This document shows positions 1-11,850 of a DNA stretch of 64,000 bases, piece by piece. Below the pieces are notes generated by a model. It was not told the origin of the DNA, ran no database searches, and was given only the letters and a program-made list of their open reading frames with translations. This DNA comes from Paragonimus skrjabini miyazakii. Taxonomy: Eukaryota > Platyhelminthes > Trematoda > Plagiorchiida > Troglotrematidae. The stretch is from positions 53,385-117,384 of the forward strand of contig JTDE01000299.1 of assembly GCA_014338405.1 (NCBI GenBank). Reading direction: 5' to 3'. Made by a program: the position numbers and the translations under genes. Numbering within the stretch: the stretch's first letter is position 1; the number at the start of each line of letters is the position of its first letter.

Positions 1-1127
1 GGTATATATGCAGTTCCAGACTAGCCTGCTGCCCTGTTTATCGGGGAATGAAAACATTAGAAGCATTGTGTTCACCAGTTGTCTTGGCTTGAAAACAGAA
101 CAGTCAACAGAAGAACCAGGGGAAGGCAAAATTGAGTGAATTAGGTTAGCAATAATTTCTGATATTTCACAGTTTTTTATGTCATGAAAGAAGGTTAACT
201 TTAGGACCTCACCCCCAGTCTCTGACTCAAAAATCTGACCTGTGATACAACCGTAGATAAGGTAATCATGGGTTCCCTACCCTTAATGAAAGACGGGGTT
301 ATTAACGTGGAGACACGTTGCATATCGGGTAAGACATGTAAGAGAAGTAACTGACCTGAATACGTACACAACAAGCTCAACAAGCTAATTAGGGAATAGA
401 TATGCATAATGTCATCGGAAATGTAGTGATGGGCTTATCATGATAGTTCGTTGGAATGAACAGCGACCTGATAGTTCCGGACAACATCATTCAATAGCAT
501 ATACATAACAGTCCTAAAAATAAACATCCCAAATACTGGTTTACATTTTTATTGACTAACTCTCAGGTGAGAAATCAGAAACAGTATTTGTACAGTGTAT
601 CGCTCCAGCACACTTTGCTCCATTTCACCCGTTACGTGCCCAAGTCTCCGAGCTTATGTAGCAAAATCCACTGGATACTGTGAAGTCAAACAGCCAAATC
701 AACAACTGTACACACACACACAAATGTCAATGCCTATCAGCTGCCACAGTAATCTGGTACTAATGAACAAGTCTTTTTATATGCAGAGGGGTAGGTTCCA
801 TTTGTTAATCGCTATCATGTGCGCGAAATGGAGAAGCATTTAACCCCAGCAAGACACTGAGAAGGCCTTTGAGATAAAACACACAACAAAAAGTCAAACG
901 CTTCTCCAGTTTGCGGAGACGACAGCAGTTAACAAATGAAAATCACTTATCCACTCACTAGGAGACTTGTTCATCGGAAACAGATTACCCTGGGAATTGG
1001 TGTGCACTGATGTACGTGTGTGCGGTTATCCAAACTAAATTTGAATGCTGCAGTTGCGGAAGCTGTGACCAGCCGCTGAGGTTCATCTTCGCTCTTTGAA
1101 AATAATGCATAATCTGCAGACAAAAAC
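1..1127. other. unassigned DNA
   Basis: I see no recognisable gene, repeat or RNA here. Only short open frames occur (longest about 80 codons), with no domain motif. The stretch just before 1128 probably contains further, unreadable parts of the LINE remnant that follows. Confidence 0.4.
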
Positions 1128-1985
1128 ATGCGCATCGTTGTAGTACGTAACACGGGTGAGACAATTTCTATCTTTCAGCTTCCTTTGGGTGGATGTGTTT
1201 TGCATGCACCTGAAGTCCGCATCAGGCGGGACATTGTGGATAGCTACTCAGACGTCTGCTACTTCAGTGACGATCCGTTAACAGATTTGTCCACGGCCCG
1301 TGGATTGCGAGCTCGAGTGGCGAAGGCTAATTATACTTTCGAACTTCTTGAAAGACGTGTATGAAGGGACTACAGTGTGAAGATGAAACTATGATAACCG
1401 CCTAACGTTCAATTTTGCTGTCTATACTGCCATACGACAGTGAAACTTTGGCAATGTATCAGCGGAACTTACGCTATGTGAACCGTTTCCAATTGCAATG
1501 TGCAAAGTGCATCTTGGTTATTCGATGGTCGGACACGGTTCTAAAAATTGATGTACTCTGGCGAGCAGACACCGACGGGATGGAAGCCGTGGTGCTGCTG
1601 AATCAGCTTCGTTGGTTAAGTCGCGTTAGCAGAAACAGAGACAACTGGATTCCATAGCAACTAAAGACGCTTGAGCAAAGTCTTGTTGATCGAAAACGAA
1701 CTTGCTAGGATGTTATTTATGTGAATATTTTACGTAGTAGCAATGATTTTAGGTGCTGGGAAAATTTAGCATTGAACCTGACCGTCTGAAGTAATATGAT
1801 CCGAACAGTCGTTCTTGAGTTTGGTGAACAATTATCAGGCAGCCGAGAACAGAAGCGCACAGTATGCAAGAGAACCATCGGTGCCATAGATTGTTGTGAC
1901 ATGACTACATGACTTTGCGATGTGTGCGGCCGCTAATGTGCTGGTCGCCCGGGATTGGCACGTCATCAAGGTACTCTCAGTACAC
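1128..1985 (+). pseudogene. RTE-like LINE, 3' end of ORF (RT C-terminal part and zinc-finger tail), decayed
   Basis: This is a remnant of a non-LTR retrotransposon polyprotein, which in life would copy its own RNA into DNA at a nicked target. Positions 1128-1364 and 1415-1657 are open in different frames. The second reads like the region after the RT thumb in RTE-type LINEs: a Y-x-SETL stretch near the start (the usual YGSETW) and VVLLNQLRWLSRVSRNRDN near 1597-1650, matching the common RLRWLGHV motif. At 1916-1975 the frame reads CDVCGR, stop, CAGRPGLARHQGT, which fits the C-x2-C-x-R-x-C zinc-finger tail (normally ending HxRTH) of RTE-type elements; the second histidine is lost and an in-frame stop lies inside. 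Several frameshifts separate the blocks, so it cannot code. An alternative clade such as CR1 is possible for the first block. No RT core is visible upstream, as expected for a 5'-truncated copy. Confidence 0.62.
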
Positions 1986-4900
1986 CGTCAGCCAGGAAAC
2001 AATGAGTGCGTTAGGTTCAAGTAGGTCACCTCAGTTATGTCCATTTCTATTGTTCGCATCGACCAATGACTACCCCCGTTCTCCTCTTTCACAAACCTGG
2101 TTTTCTGCAGCCCCTACCATTTCTTTTCTTCAGTTGTGTTGGTGTAGTGTTTAATAAATATTTTATCTGTTTTTCATTGCAACTTCAACTTTTACTTCTC
2201 TTCCCCATCCTCTCTAGAGTGTACTAACCTGTACTCCTATGGTGAACCATTTTTTGCATCATATTTTCAATATTTTTATTCCCGGTTTAGATCTTACCAT
2301 TGGAGTCTTCCTCTGTTTATTTCTCGATAGACAAGGGTTTCGACTTCGAGCTTGCCTATCAATTGGCTAACCAGCATTGGCTGGCTGGACACAGAGGCCT
2401 CACTCACGTGCATCCTGGTCTTATTCCTTCGGAGTACGTTGTGTGAATAAAACCATAGACGGTAAGTGTTAGACGCCGGTGTCTCTTGGCTTCGGCCAAT
2501 TTGACAAGCTAACCAGAACCGGATGTCACCAACTATGTAGTTATTGATTTTGTTGTTTTTCTTCATTGAATTTTGCTACAAAGAAAAAACACAGACTGCA
2601 TTAGGTATCTGATAAGACGCAGTGAAATGTGCTCGAGCAATACATCGTGCTTCTCTGTTCAAATTTCTTTCGTTATTTGTCAGTAGGTGCTTAAACCTTC
2701 ACGTTTGAGTTTCATTCCATGCCTAAATTCTTGTTATATTACTATACAAACACATAACTCTGACACGTTCAATCTAACTCAACAGCCTTAGTCCCCGTTT
2801 GATTCCATGTTGGTAAAAATGAAACATTTCGAACAGAAATACACAACGTTATACTGTACAAAATACCACACAAAACCACCTCGCTGAATCTGGTTTGAGT
2901 ACATTAAATTGAAAGTCAGATAATCAGTAACATAACGGACAGACACAATAAAACAGGTCAATATAATTGTGCACACCAAGCCAAGTTCACAAATGAAGTA
3001 TGAAAATTTAGATATGATATTTGGACCAATACAGATTGAATGCGATCTTGATTGCACATCTGAAATGTTGTCCATATAACTCCAACTGCTTCTGTTGCTG
3101 GTTAGGTACGCTCGACTATATATGGGCGAAATGATACAATGAAATAATCTCGGGAATTTCAATGTCCTAGACTCATATTGTGAGCTTTGTTATGAGAACA
3201 CGTTATTCTTCACTTTAGGATTTTGTCAATCAGACATATCATAAGATTTGTTTGATTACATAGTAGATTAGTTGTGAATGAATTTATATTGCGAACAACA
3301 CAGTACATACCGTTAGTAATTTTCATTAATTTTGTGTAGAAAAATCAATGCGTTCTGTCAGAAACTCCTTTGAATGACATGGCAAGTGGTTTACAAGAAA
3401 TTGACCACTTGACTTGGTCCGTTAGTAGACCTATATACAACATCCACTAAGAATTGAAGCTTACGTTCAAACAACCTTGTCTACATAACTGACTGCTACG
3501 TGTCCAATAGCACAAACCACAACTTCACACTTGAAAAACAGGTAGCCCGTTTGTTTCAGTCAAGAACAACAGCCTGTTAGTCGATCTATTGGACATTTAT
3601 TAGACTGTGGAGTTGTACGGATGAGTAAGTCCGGTAGGTGAAACTGACTGTCACTCATCGGCCCCCACACCCCTACAGACCGTCAGTCATGTCTTCGTAG
3701 TCGGTAATGGTAATGTAATATCGCACAATTTGGAACATGTAAATCTGGACAAGAAATCGTCGAAACAGCACATGCACACATGTGGCTACTGAGTTTCACC
3801 AGGCACAATATGTTTTTGCCGATTTTGCTTGCGTTTACAACTATGGATATGCCAATGAAACGATGATTCAATGACGAGATGTTTGTGAAACCTCAAGAAA
3901 CAACGTACCTGGTCATAAAAAATATTAATTATAAGACTGGCCTTCAAAACACATACTTGTCAGGTGTGAATAAACTGAAAGAGGACCACCGAATCATGAG
4001 TAACAGTGAGACTATCAGCAGTAGCTCTTTAGTTCAGCGAGAAACGCGAGACTGGATGAGTCGTACTAATATAAGTCAATGAGAAAACCAAATCGGAATT
4101 TGGACGCCTAAAAATTTCTACATATTTTTAGTGAAATATTTAGAGTTAAGTAAGATATTTCATAGAAAAATTCCTATTGGTCTTATAGGTTAACACAACA
4201 GCGACCATTTTGTTTTTGTGTCTAACTTCCTTCCGCATGCCACGTAAGTTTAATCTGGTTTTTCTTACTTTGTTGACTTTCTAAACTATAACCTTTCAAC
4301 ATTCCTCCAATTTGGGGCACTGCCAATCACGCTATTTATATCTCACTGTTGCTCCAAGAGTGGTATACGGAGAACGGTGACCAAGGTCCAGTGTAACTCT
4401 CTCCCGGAGGAGCGTTGATTGCCCCAGCCTGATCCAGCCGGTGACAAAACAGAGGGCACAACAACCAGAGGAACCCGTCTGTCACACGTATTGTTGAGAA
4501 TTGATAGCATATGCGATCGCACTGAGATTGAATAGTACTACATTATTGATTCGAACATGTGCCGTTTGATTTTAGGGTGTCCGGTTCAGGTTTAAGATAC
4601 TGATATTAAAAGATATGGATAGATCATTCGTAGAGAGAGATATCTTCCCCCATATCACCCAACACAGAGTATACGAAGAACATTTCGGTTACTTTGCTGA
4701 TGGTAGAGCAACACACCTCATGGATCAGCCATCCAAAGTCGCATATATCAAAACATAGAATGGTATTCTTTTGTTGCAAAGTCCGCGTGAACAACATCTA
4801 ACCAATCCCACAGAAACGTTTGAAGATTGACACATCTCCAATGTTTACGTCAAATATGACGCTAACACGTCTTCTTGTTCCTGTTTGTTTCTATCGCCGT

Positions 4901-5196
4901 TTTATCAGAAACTTTGAGGACATCACGCACACCAGTTATCAATCACGGGAAAAGAATCGTTTACTTTAATGGTTAGAGAAATAAATGACTAAAATTATCA
5001 GCGCTTGGACAATGCCTCAAATTTGCAAGAGTTAAAAACAACATTTGAAAAGAAGCGGCGCTGAATCAAGAAGCAGATTTCATAAGACGTGGCAGCTGGG
5101 TTCTTACGCAAGCTGAACGCCGCTGTTCAATGACAGGAAAAAACAACTCGCGGTTGACGGACCTCGACAAAATGAAGATCAGATCTGCGGGGCTGA

Positions 5197-5198
<2 letters not shown>
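1986..5198. other. unassigned DNA
   Basis: No gene is recognised. A polyadenylation-like AATAAA occurs at about 2153, compatible with the LINE 3' UTR ending there. The minus strand has a 124-codon open frame at 2788-3162 with no domain motif and biased, hydrophobic composition; I treat it as chance. Confidence 0.4.

Positions 5199-5227
<29 letters not shown>
5199..5227. repeat. (TA)n microsatellite
   Basis: An uninterrupted run of alternating T and A, 29 bases long. Confidence 0.95.
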
Positions 5228-5230
<3 letters not shown>

Positions 5231-5589
5231 GCAAATTAAATAGGCAGAGGACACAACGTACAAATAAACTGGTTAAGTTAGCATGATGAAACCGAAATGA
5301 TTTCAAAGCGCTAAACACATGGAAAGAAAGGATAAAATATTCCAAGTAGTGATTGATCAATTTTGGGTGGAAGGGAAACCTTCAAAACGTGAAAGACAAT
5401 CAAGACATTCCGAACAAACTTGAATTTAAACAACACTGGAATTTTAACGCGTCAACTAAAAGACGGAGTATGCATGCCAGCAGCACCGTCAGAATTAAGG
5501 GAGATAATTGTAAGGGAATTTCATCAGTCAGTTGATGCAGATTATCTCTGACTACATAAAATGTTGAGTCAAAGTGCTTACTGTTCCGG

Positions 5590-5740
5590 AACGAAAGGTG
5601 GTGTCACCAACTACGCACTGACGTACAAACTGTGTCAGCTCTTGAATTGACGTAACTGCTCGAATCAATACGACCGTCAACTAGATGTCGTCAATACAAC
5701 TGAAGAACTATTATCAATGGACGTGATAGCTCTATTTCCG
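5590..5740 (+). pseudogene. possible Penelope-like RT fragment
   Basis: One frame reads NYALTYKLCQLLN, a stop, then about 30 residues ending ELLSMDVIALFP. This resembles the Penelope-like RT arrangement, a Y-x(3)-A-x-LA block followed by FDVxSLFTxIP. The match is short, the spacing is compressed and nothing convincing follows, so chance is possible. Confidence 0.25.
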
Positions 5741-6651
5741 TTAGCCACCTGCCGTAATCAGTAATTGGCCATTAGGATGGAACTTTTTACGATCATCATG
5801 AAAGTGCCGCCTGTGTAGCCGTGATAAAACATACCATTTTATATTATGAGATCTTACGCATCCAGTTGGGTGATCAAAGTATCTACATTGAAAACGAAGA
5901 ATTCTCGAAATGTTTAGTGGTATCTGAGAGCAAGTAATTTCATAAGACACCATAAGAAGGACTGACCGCAAGGTGTTATCACATAATCAGAGAGTAATTG
6001 TCGGGTTAAGTAGGACTCATGGATTTCAGAGATTTTGCACCGGTTTGGGTCTGAAAGTTCAAGTCACTCGGATCCAGCCAGATTGTCTATCTAAATGTCC
6101 AGCGGGCTTTTGTTGACCTGAAAGACAGTCCTTTGAAACAAAGTGTAGCACCACCCTTAGGGATTATAGTAAGTACTAAGAACAGACGAATTTACTAACC
6201 AAATGATAGAGTAATCTAGCGACACTTTGAAACAATCCCTATAAGAGACGCTGACAACCTCTCGTAAAAGATAATTTTAGTGCCTGATGACGCTGCAATA
6301 AAGGATCGGTTACCTAGTGGATATCCAAGGTCTGTGGTGGTAAAGTATCTTGTTCTAGCAATTTGTGATGTTATCAAGCACTGAGGTTAGGAACTAATGC
6401 ACCGACCAAAGAAAATACGTGTAATAAGTAAATCACCCTGGATTCTTCGAAACTCAAGTGACCAAAAGATCAAGAATTTTAAGACGAACCTCCTAGAAGA
6501 AATGTCACAAGCCAGTGACCATTTCGGTGTCTACTCAGCGGACACGTTCATTGATGAGTGTCCTTTCTGAGGCCAGTATGCACGATTTGATGGGCATACT
6601 GAGACTGTGGTCTTATATAGACTTCGTGGAATATGTGAAAAACCTGTCCGC
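5741..6651. other. unassigned DNA, possibly 3' part of the minus-strand LINE
   Basis: No readable domain. On the minus strand it lies immediately 3' of the LINE reverse transcriptase at 6652-7450 and may hold its decayed C-terminal part and 3' UTR. Confidence 0.3.
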
Positions 6652-7450
6652 TTATGCATGGAAGGGTTTTTTTATCATTTTAGGAGTACCAACTTTTCCT
6701 TCAGTGGTCAGCCGGTGACGACAGAAGAAGGATAAACAAGATGGCAGCCGATTTTTAGGTTTTTCCAAGTCCACATTCAATATACCTGTTGCAATCTGTG
6801 GATCATGTTCCACACATAGGTTCCAAGAGTCACTTCCGAGTAACTTGTGCTCATTTGCTGTCGTTTTGATGGGGGCTCCAGTCATCTCATCAACACTTAG
6901 CACTAACAAGATCAATCTGTAATGTCTTGGAATCACCAGTCTCCCAGCCTTTTGATCCGCCAGCATAAAAGAGATCCTTGCTGGACATAAACTCGAGGTG
7001 AGTCATTGATATGCCTTAGAAACAACAGAAGGTCAACCATGGATCCTTGAGAAATGTCTGTGGATTTCGGGGAAGGAGAAGATCCAATCCGGTTTTTACT
7101 TCCAGACGTTCTGTCACCAAGCAGATAAGTGATCTAACGCAGAATCTCTCCCTGTATACCATAAGCTTTCAGCTTAGATATCAGAAAGCCGATTAGGGTA
7201 CGATCGAAAGCTTTTACACAGACGAAAATGATAGCATCTGAGATGTGGCCATTTTCTTTGGCTTCTGACAGGCTATCCATAACGATTAACATATTGGTTA
7301 CTTATGGCTGATCGCGAAGGAAACTACGCTGAGTAGAACAGAAAAGGTTACTTCAGAAAAAATGCTAAAGGATGACAAGTCTTAATAAATGCCACACTAA
7401 CTTGCATGGAATGCTAGTGAGACTGATCGGCCAAAAACCAATGGGAGAAT
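6652..7450 (-). pseudogene. jockey/CR1-like LINE reverse transcriptase, decayed
   Basis: This is the reverse transcriptase domain of a non-LTR retrotransposon, read on the minus strand. In order from 7450 downward: PISLTSIPCK (RT block 2, usually YRPISLTS), then a frame change, VTNMLIVMDSLSEA, HISDAIIFVCVKAFDR (block 3, usually DFxKAFDxV), LISKLKAYGIQG (block 4), DISQGSMVDLLLFLRHIND (block 5, usually GVPQGSVLGPLLFLLYIND) and LFYAGG (active site, normally YADD). In the last, both catalytic aspartates are replaced by glycine. An open frame of 104 codons then runs from 6966 to 6652 and reads as strongly diverged thumb sequence. Multiple stops, frame changes and the lost active site make it a pseudogene. 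The clade call (jockey versus CR1) is from motif style only. Confidence 0.85.
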
Positions 7451-9581
7451 GTCAATCATCTGTTTGAACTATTGGCCATTACTTCTTCTTGCTCATCACT
7501 CGTCAGTTCAGGAAACAGTTAAAAATTACTATTCAACCTTTATACAGGCAAATACTACAATTGCCGAGTGGTTAAGAAATTAGTCTCTGAGAAGAATGAT
7601 GCATTAATACGTGCGATTTGGCAAAGGGGTGGAGATTGGTCAAACATAGAGGACCTGCAAGAAGCAATCAATCTTAAAGCTATTTGGTCGACGCAGTGTG
7701 TTACAACCCGCCTCGAGGTTCAACTTAGGAAGATACAACATAAATACAATCTGAACAGTTCCCCACAAAATGAAGGGGATTTTATGTAACAGCGGAATGC
7801 TGAAATCTAACACACTTGACGAGGAATAAGAATCAATATCTGGTTAACAGAAACCAGCTACCCAAATGGTATGTTCCTCCGAACAATAGAGAACACACAA
7901 GGTGTGTCAATACCGTCATTATCAGCATACAAGTCAACTGATACCAACTTTCAGGTGTGGGGGGCGTGATGTAGACAAAACGATCGTGTTGTGTTGCTAA
8001 GAAGGCATTATTTATCGAAATTGTTTCGGATTAAGTAATGGAAGAAGCTTCGAAAGGCAATCAGGCGAGAAATTTTGTCTTCCGCGCACAAATGTGCCAT
8101 TTTCACCTGGTTCGCTCAGGGGCTAGTAATATATGCAAGCGGATATTACTGTTTTTTGTATCTTTAAAACATATGTTACCAGTTTTCGTTAGTCTAACGC
8201 TAGAAATACCATTTCGTTTTTTGCCCGACTTCACGCCTTTTGTTAAATTTTACTGATTTTCCTTAACAAGATGTCTTTTATTACTCCTTCGATAACTCTG
8301 TCCCAAGGGAACACCAATAAGCCACACTCGCCTCAGTCAATGATCAGATATAGGACTCAACAACCGGACGTGGTTGTCTGTCACACACGAAGAGACTAGC
8401 TACTGATGGCACATCTACCCGTAAAGACAATACCGGCAAAGAACTTATCGAAAGTAAATGCTGATGTGAAATAAAAAATGTTCCCCGAACATTTATTGTG
8501 TCCTTGGTGTTTTAAAGTTATCCGTCGACGAAAGTAGACTACTGACAATAAAACCATTCAAGATTATCTGCAGCCGGGGAGATGCATGGATTATCAAGCC
8601 GAGTCTTCGCCTCCTCTATGGAAATAAAATTTCCATGGAGTACTTTTACATTGATAATTTTGGAGCAGCTGCCAAAAGTACGGCAAAACTGTCACAGGAA
8701 TGATCAAAAACAGTGAGATTTTGAATGCCGACCGTTGCCGGATCCCTTAGTATCCGATTACGTAACCCTGACCTCTGTGCTCAAAAGATGTTCATGCGGA
8801 AACTTAATCTCTCTTGGATCACAAACAATCAAGCCCACAATTTGGAACAATGATTGCGTGACTGATAACAAGCACGCTGTTTCTAACCTTTATCAACTGC
8901 CATGAATCAAGGGAGCTTCTGTCAGATAAAAAGAGATTTACAGTTTGACAGTAGATACAGTTGCACTAGAAGAATCACAGATTTTTATACTCAATGAAGA
9001 GAATTTTCGAGGTCTTCACATTACATTGCAGAATACACAATCCTCGGTTTGCATTGACCATCCGCGATCAACTGATGTATCTGAAAAGGAACTGCAACTA
9101 TATAAGCCAAATAAGCCTAACAGTTTCACCACCAACTCCTTGATGGTTGCTCACTTCACAGTGTATGTCTAGGATGTACTGCTTTCAGGAACTTTCGAGA
9201 TGTGGTCATTGTAACATTGTAGAGCTCTAAACTGATGAAACTTCATTCCCTGTATTTGTATCTCCTATTGTACACAATGGCCTGACGTTTAGCTCCCAAG
9301 CCACACCCACTCCATTTTGTTTTATAGAACTAACCTGTTACTAATCGACTGAGGTTCGGATAGCAATTCTTGACCTCGCCAACTCTGTTCGGTACGTACA
9401 GATTTTGCTAATCCAGACTATCATCGTGACCAAGTAAGGTCCACCTACTGTAATTTTCCTCGCATTTGTTTAATGGTATCGTTGAAATAGTTGGGTACAA
9501 AATTGTTTCTAACTTGGGAGTCCATTCTCAAACTACGCGTAACTCAGCAACCAAACGTAGATCGTTGCAGAATTACAGTTA
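7451..9581. other. unassigned DNA
   Basis: No recognised gene. A 73-codon plus-strand frame at 7568-7789 has ordinary amino-acid composition but no motif I know. A perfect-looking hairpin lies at 8611-8640 (8-bp arms around AAA, flanked by CTCC and GGAG). Confidence 0.4.
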
Positions 9582-9876
9582 CTGATGAGCAGTAGGGGAT
9601 ATTGGCTTTTATGTGGATTGAACATCACTCACAATCGATCGCAGATGTCGGATTCCCATAAACAGTCCATTCGACTCGTTTCGAAAAGAAGCATTAGACT
9701 CGAGTTTCGCTTCCACTAGAGCTCGTCAGTGGTGCATCTCCTTGCTATCGCCTGGACTAAACATCCAACCATGCTTTCGTGAGACAACCGTGTTGACCAC
9801 CGCGAGGTGCCATTGACCTCACATTTGGCACGACCGGATTATCGTATGTGAACGCTCAATCACTTTCGCTTGTGAA
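9582..9876 (-). mobile_element. SINE1 copy, near full length (tRNA-derived, with hammerhead)
   Basis: A minus-strand copy of the tRNA-derived repeat found throughout the window (best copy at 28735-29092). In its own direction it holds the upstream block (about 9876-9840), a tRNA-like head with A box near 9820 and a diverged B box near 9770, the hammerhead at 9735-9691, and the 3' body ending in a reverse-complement CATCAG at 9582. The loop of the tRNA-like head is changed (CTCACG rather than CTCATG). It is joined at 9877 to a plus-strand SINE1 tail, giving an inverted pair. Confidence 0.85.
9691..9735 (-). ncRNA. hammerhead ribozyme (SINE1 copy), core intact, stem I weakened
   Basis: On the minus strand the core boxes CTGACGA, GAAA and the cleavage triplet GTC are all present. 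Stem II is weakened on one side (GCTCT opposite GGAAGC). Stem III is the short palindrome ACTCGAGT. Stem I pairs GCACCA with TAATGC and has two mismatches, so cleavage is likely weaker than in the plus-strand copies. Confidence 0.7.
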
Positions 9877-9962
9877 GGGTCGATTGAAATGTCCATGGAA
9901 ATGTGACAGCTACGATCAGTTTTGGTTGATGTTCAGTTTGTACAGAATTACACCCATTTAAT
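9877..9962 (+). mobile_element. SINE1 3'-tail fragment
   Basis: The sequence follows the part of SINE1 downstream of the ribozyme (GACAGCTACGATCAG and TTGATGTTCAGT match GACAGCTGCGATCAA and GTGATGTTCAGT in the best copy). It begins exactly where the minus-strand copy ends, with no head or ribozyme of its own. Confidence 0.7.
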
Positions 9963-11575
9963 GAGACCGTCTTATGGAACACACCTCGGAAACAACCGTG
10001 GCTTACAACAAGGAAGTCACGCAGGAGTACGTTCGCTGTGCGAAACAACTTTCTCTCCTGATGATATTAGCCGACAGCTGTTACTCAGTTTCCAGACAAA
10101 ATGAGAAAGTTCCTCTTACATCATCTCCAACCTACACAGACAGTATTATGTAGGACATCCAAAAAAGCCAGCCAGCATAGATTTTTATTGCATGAACAAA
10201 TGTGGGGTTGACACCGTAAACAACGTACATTTTATGCACAGCCTTTGGTGCTCGCTGCTTTAAACGCTTCGATTTGCTATGACCAAGAGGCCTGTGATGT
10301 ACTTAGAAGAATTCGGTTATTTGTTACGTCGGTAGATTAATTCTGTGGAAAACATTAATGTGCACTGGGAATTTCATCATTTTTGTAACTCAGTGCGTCA
10401 ATCTTCGGTAAAGAAATACGAACTATCAAATTAGAAAGTACCTTTGCTTGTTCTGTATACAAAAGCCGGTGTGCGGTTCTTGGTAGATAAAGGTTCAGGT
10501 ATCCTTCTGTAAGCAGTGTGCAAACCTTTGAAATGGTGCCGATTTATCAGTTAATAGAGCGAACAGGAGTATTTTATATAACATGAATATACATAAGGAA
10601 GCTATGGTTTAAACAAGTTACTTTTTGACTCAATAGTTTTTACTTCGGGACTATTTGTTTTATTGCCTTTGGTCATTTTTGCGATACTTGTAATAAGACG
10701 TTTCTGTAATAGCTCAAGATAACCAAAATGATCATTTTAAGACAATTTAGGTGATGAAAATCATGGTCCTTCTGGCGTTAAACTGCGTGGATTGTGATCG
10801 GTCGCACGGGTTCAATCAGAAATGATCAATCGATTACGATACAGGTAGCAAGAAGGGATTAAATTAAATCAGGGTAGATAATCAATAATGTAACCGGCGC
10901 AGCCCAATTCTGTTTCAATAAGCATCTCCAAGAGAAAAGACACGTTATTTAGTTTGCGTGTGCAAAAATAAGCGTATGCCAGTTAACCTACCACTAGCAT
11001 AAGGTTATGGGTTGCTGGTTATAAATGTGTAGTAACACAGTAGCTCACTGCTTCTGTGTACGACTCAGATCAATTGCTTCATCTTTCTCATACTGTGCAC
11101 CATCAGGATCCGAGCAAATTTGATAACGTTTCACTGTTAGTTTCGTAGTTACCTACTCAAATCCTGGTTGTTTTCATCATGTATCTGCTTGTTATACACG
11201 ATGTGCTACATTGACTCATTCCTTGAATAGATCGAAATATGCTCACGCTTGTTTGTCTACCGTAACCAACGAAACTAGTCAAAATATTTCGGATCATTTT
11301 AAGGGCCAACAAACGTGTGCGTGACCAATAACGGCTACAATCAATGAATACCTCGTTACATAACGAGTGACCTTCAAAGATATCACTGATTGTTTTAACC
11401 ATCATGAAACCTCCATTGTGATCAGCTGAAGTGGCAAGGCTTCCCTCAAACGTGTAGTCTGATAAGCAGTCGGTAACTTGGCTGATATTTATCTGTCACA
11501 GTTACATTCAGATTGACTCTGCAGCCAGTTCCTTCAGAAACGTACCATTGTTCTTGCTGGAGCTCAGGTTTAATG
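9963..11575. other. unassigned DNA
   Basis: No gene or repeat recognised on either strand. Open frames are short and carry no motifs. Confidence 0.4.
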
Positions 11576-11645
11576 CATGTCCTTATTCCGACCGAAATCT
11601 GAACCCCGGTCCAATTTTATATGAGGCGACCGTGTTAGTTACTAT
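11576..11645 (-). mobile_element. SINE1 head fragment (inverted)
   Basis: Read on the minus strand it contains the tRNA-like head: an ACACGGTCGCCTCATA anticodon region and a B-box-like GGTTCAGATTTC. The A box is largely lost and the ribozyme is absent. It faces the plus-strand copy that starts about 10 bases further on. Confidence 0.5.
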
Positions 11646-11654
11646 GATCTTTCC

Positions 11655-11850
11655 CTAGATTACTCACAGCCGAATATGGTTGAAAGGTTCTATATGATGG
11701 TTCGGACATGTCTAATGTGAATTTAGTGGCGCGGTGATCAACACGGTTGTCTCATAAGAGCGCTGCCGGAGTTCAAATCTAGGTCGTGGCAATCATATGT
11801 ACTGCTAACAATCTGCAGCAAGAAAGAAACTGAGACACAGTTTCAAGGGG
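11655..11850 (+). mobile_element. SINE1 copy, diverged
   Basis: It keeps the upstream block, A box (TTTAGTGGCGCGGTGAT), loop CTCATAA, B box (GAGTTCAAATCTAGG) and a decayed hammerhead. In the ribozyme region (11798-11845) CTGACGA has become CTAACAA although GAAA remains. Downstream of the ribozyme the sequence no longer follows SINE1. Confidence 0.65.

Noticed and set aside
2788..3162. 124-codon minus-strand open frame
   Set aside because: No motif, cysteine- and hydrophobic-rich random-like composition in AT-rich DNA, no splice or promoter context.
3617..3660. GGATGAGT...GTGAAACTGACTGTCAC, hammerhead-like
   Set aside because: The first core bases are wrong (CGGATGAG), and no stem II complementarity exists.
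7563..7580. TTGCCGAGTGGTTAAG, like the D arm of Ser/Leu tRNAs
   Set aside because: No B box or T arm within the next 100 bases.
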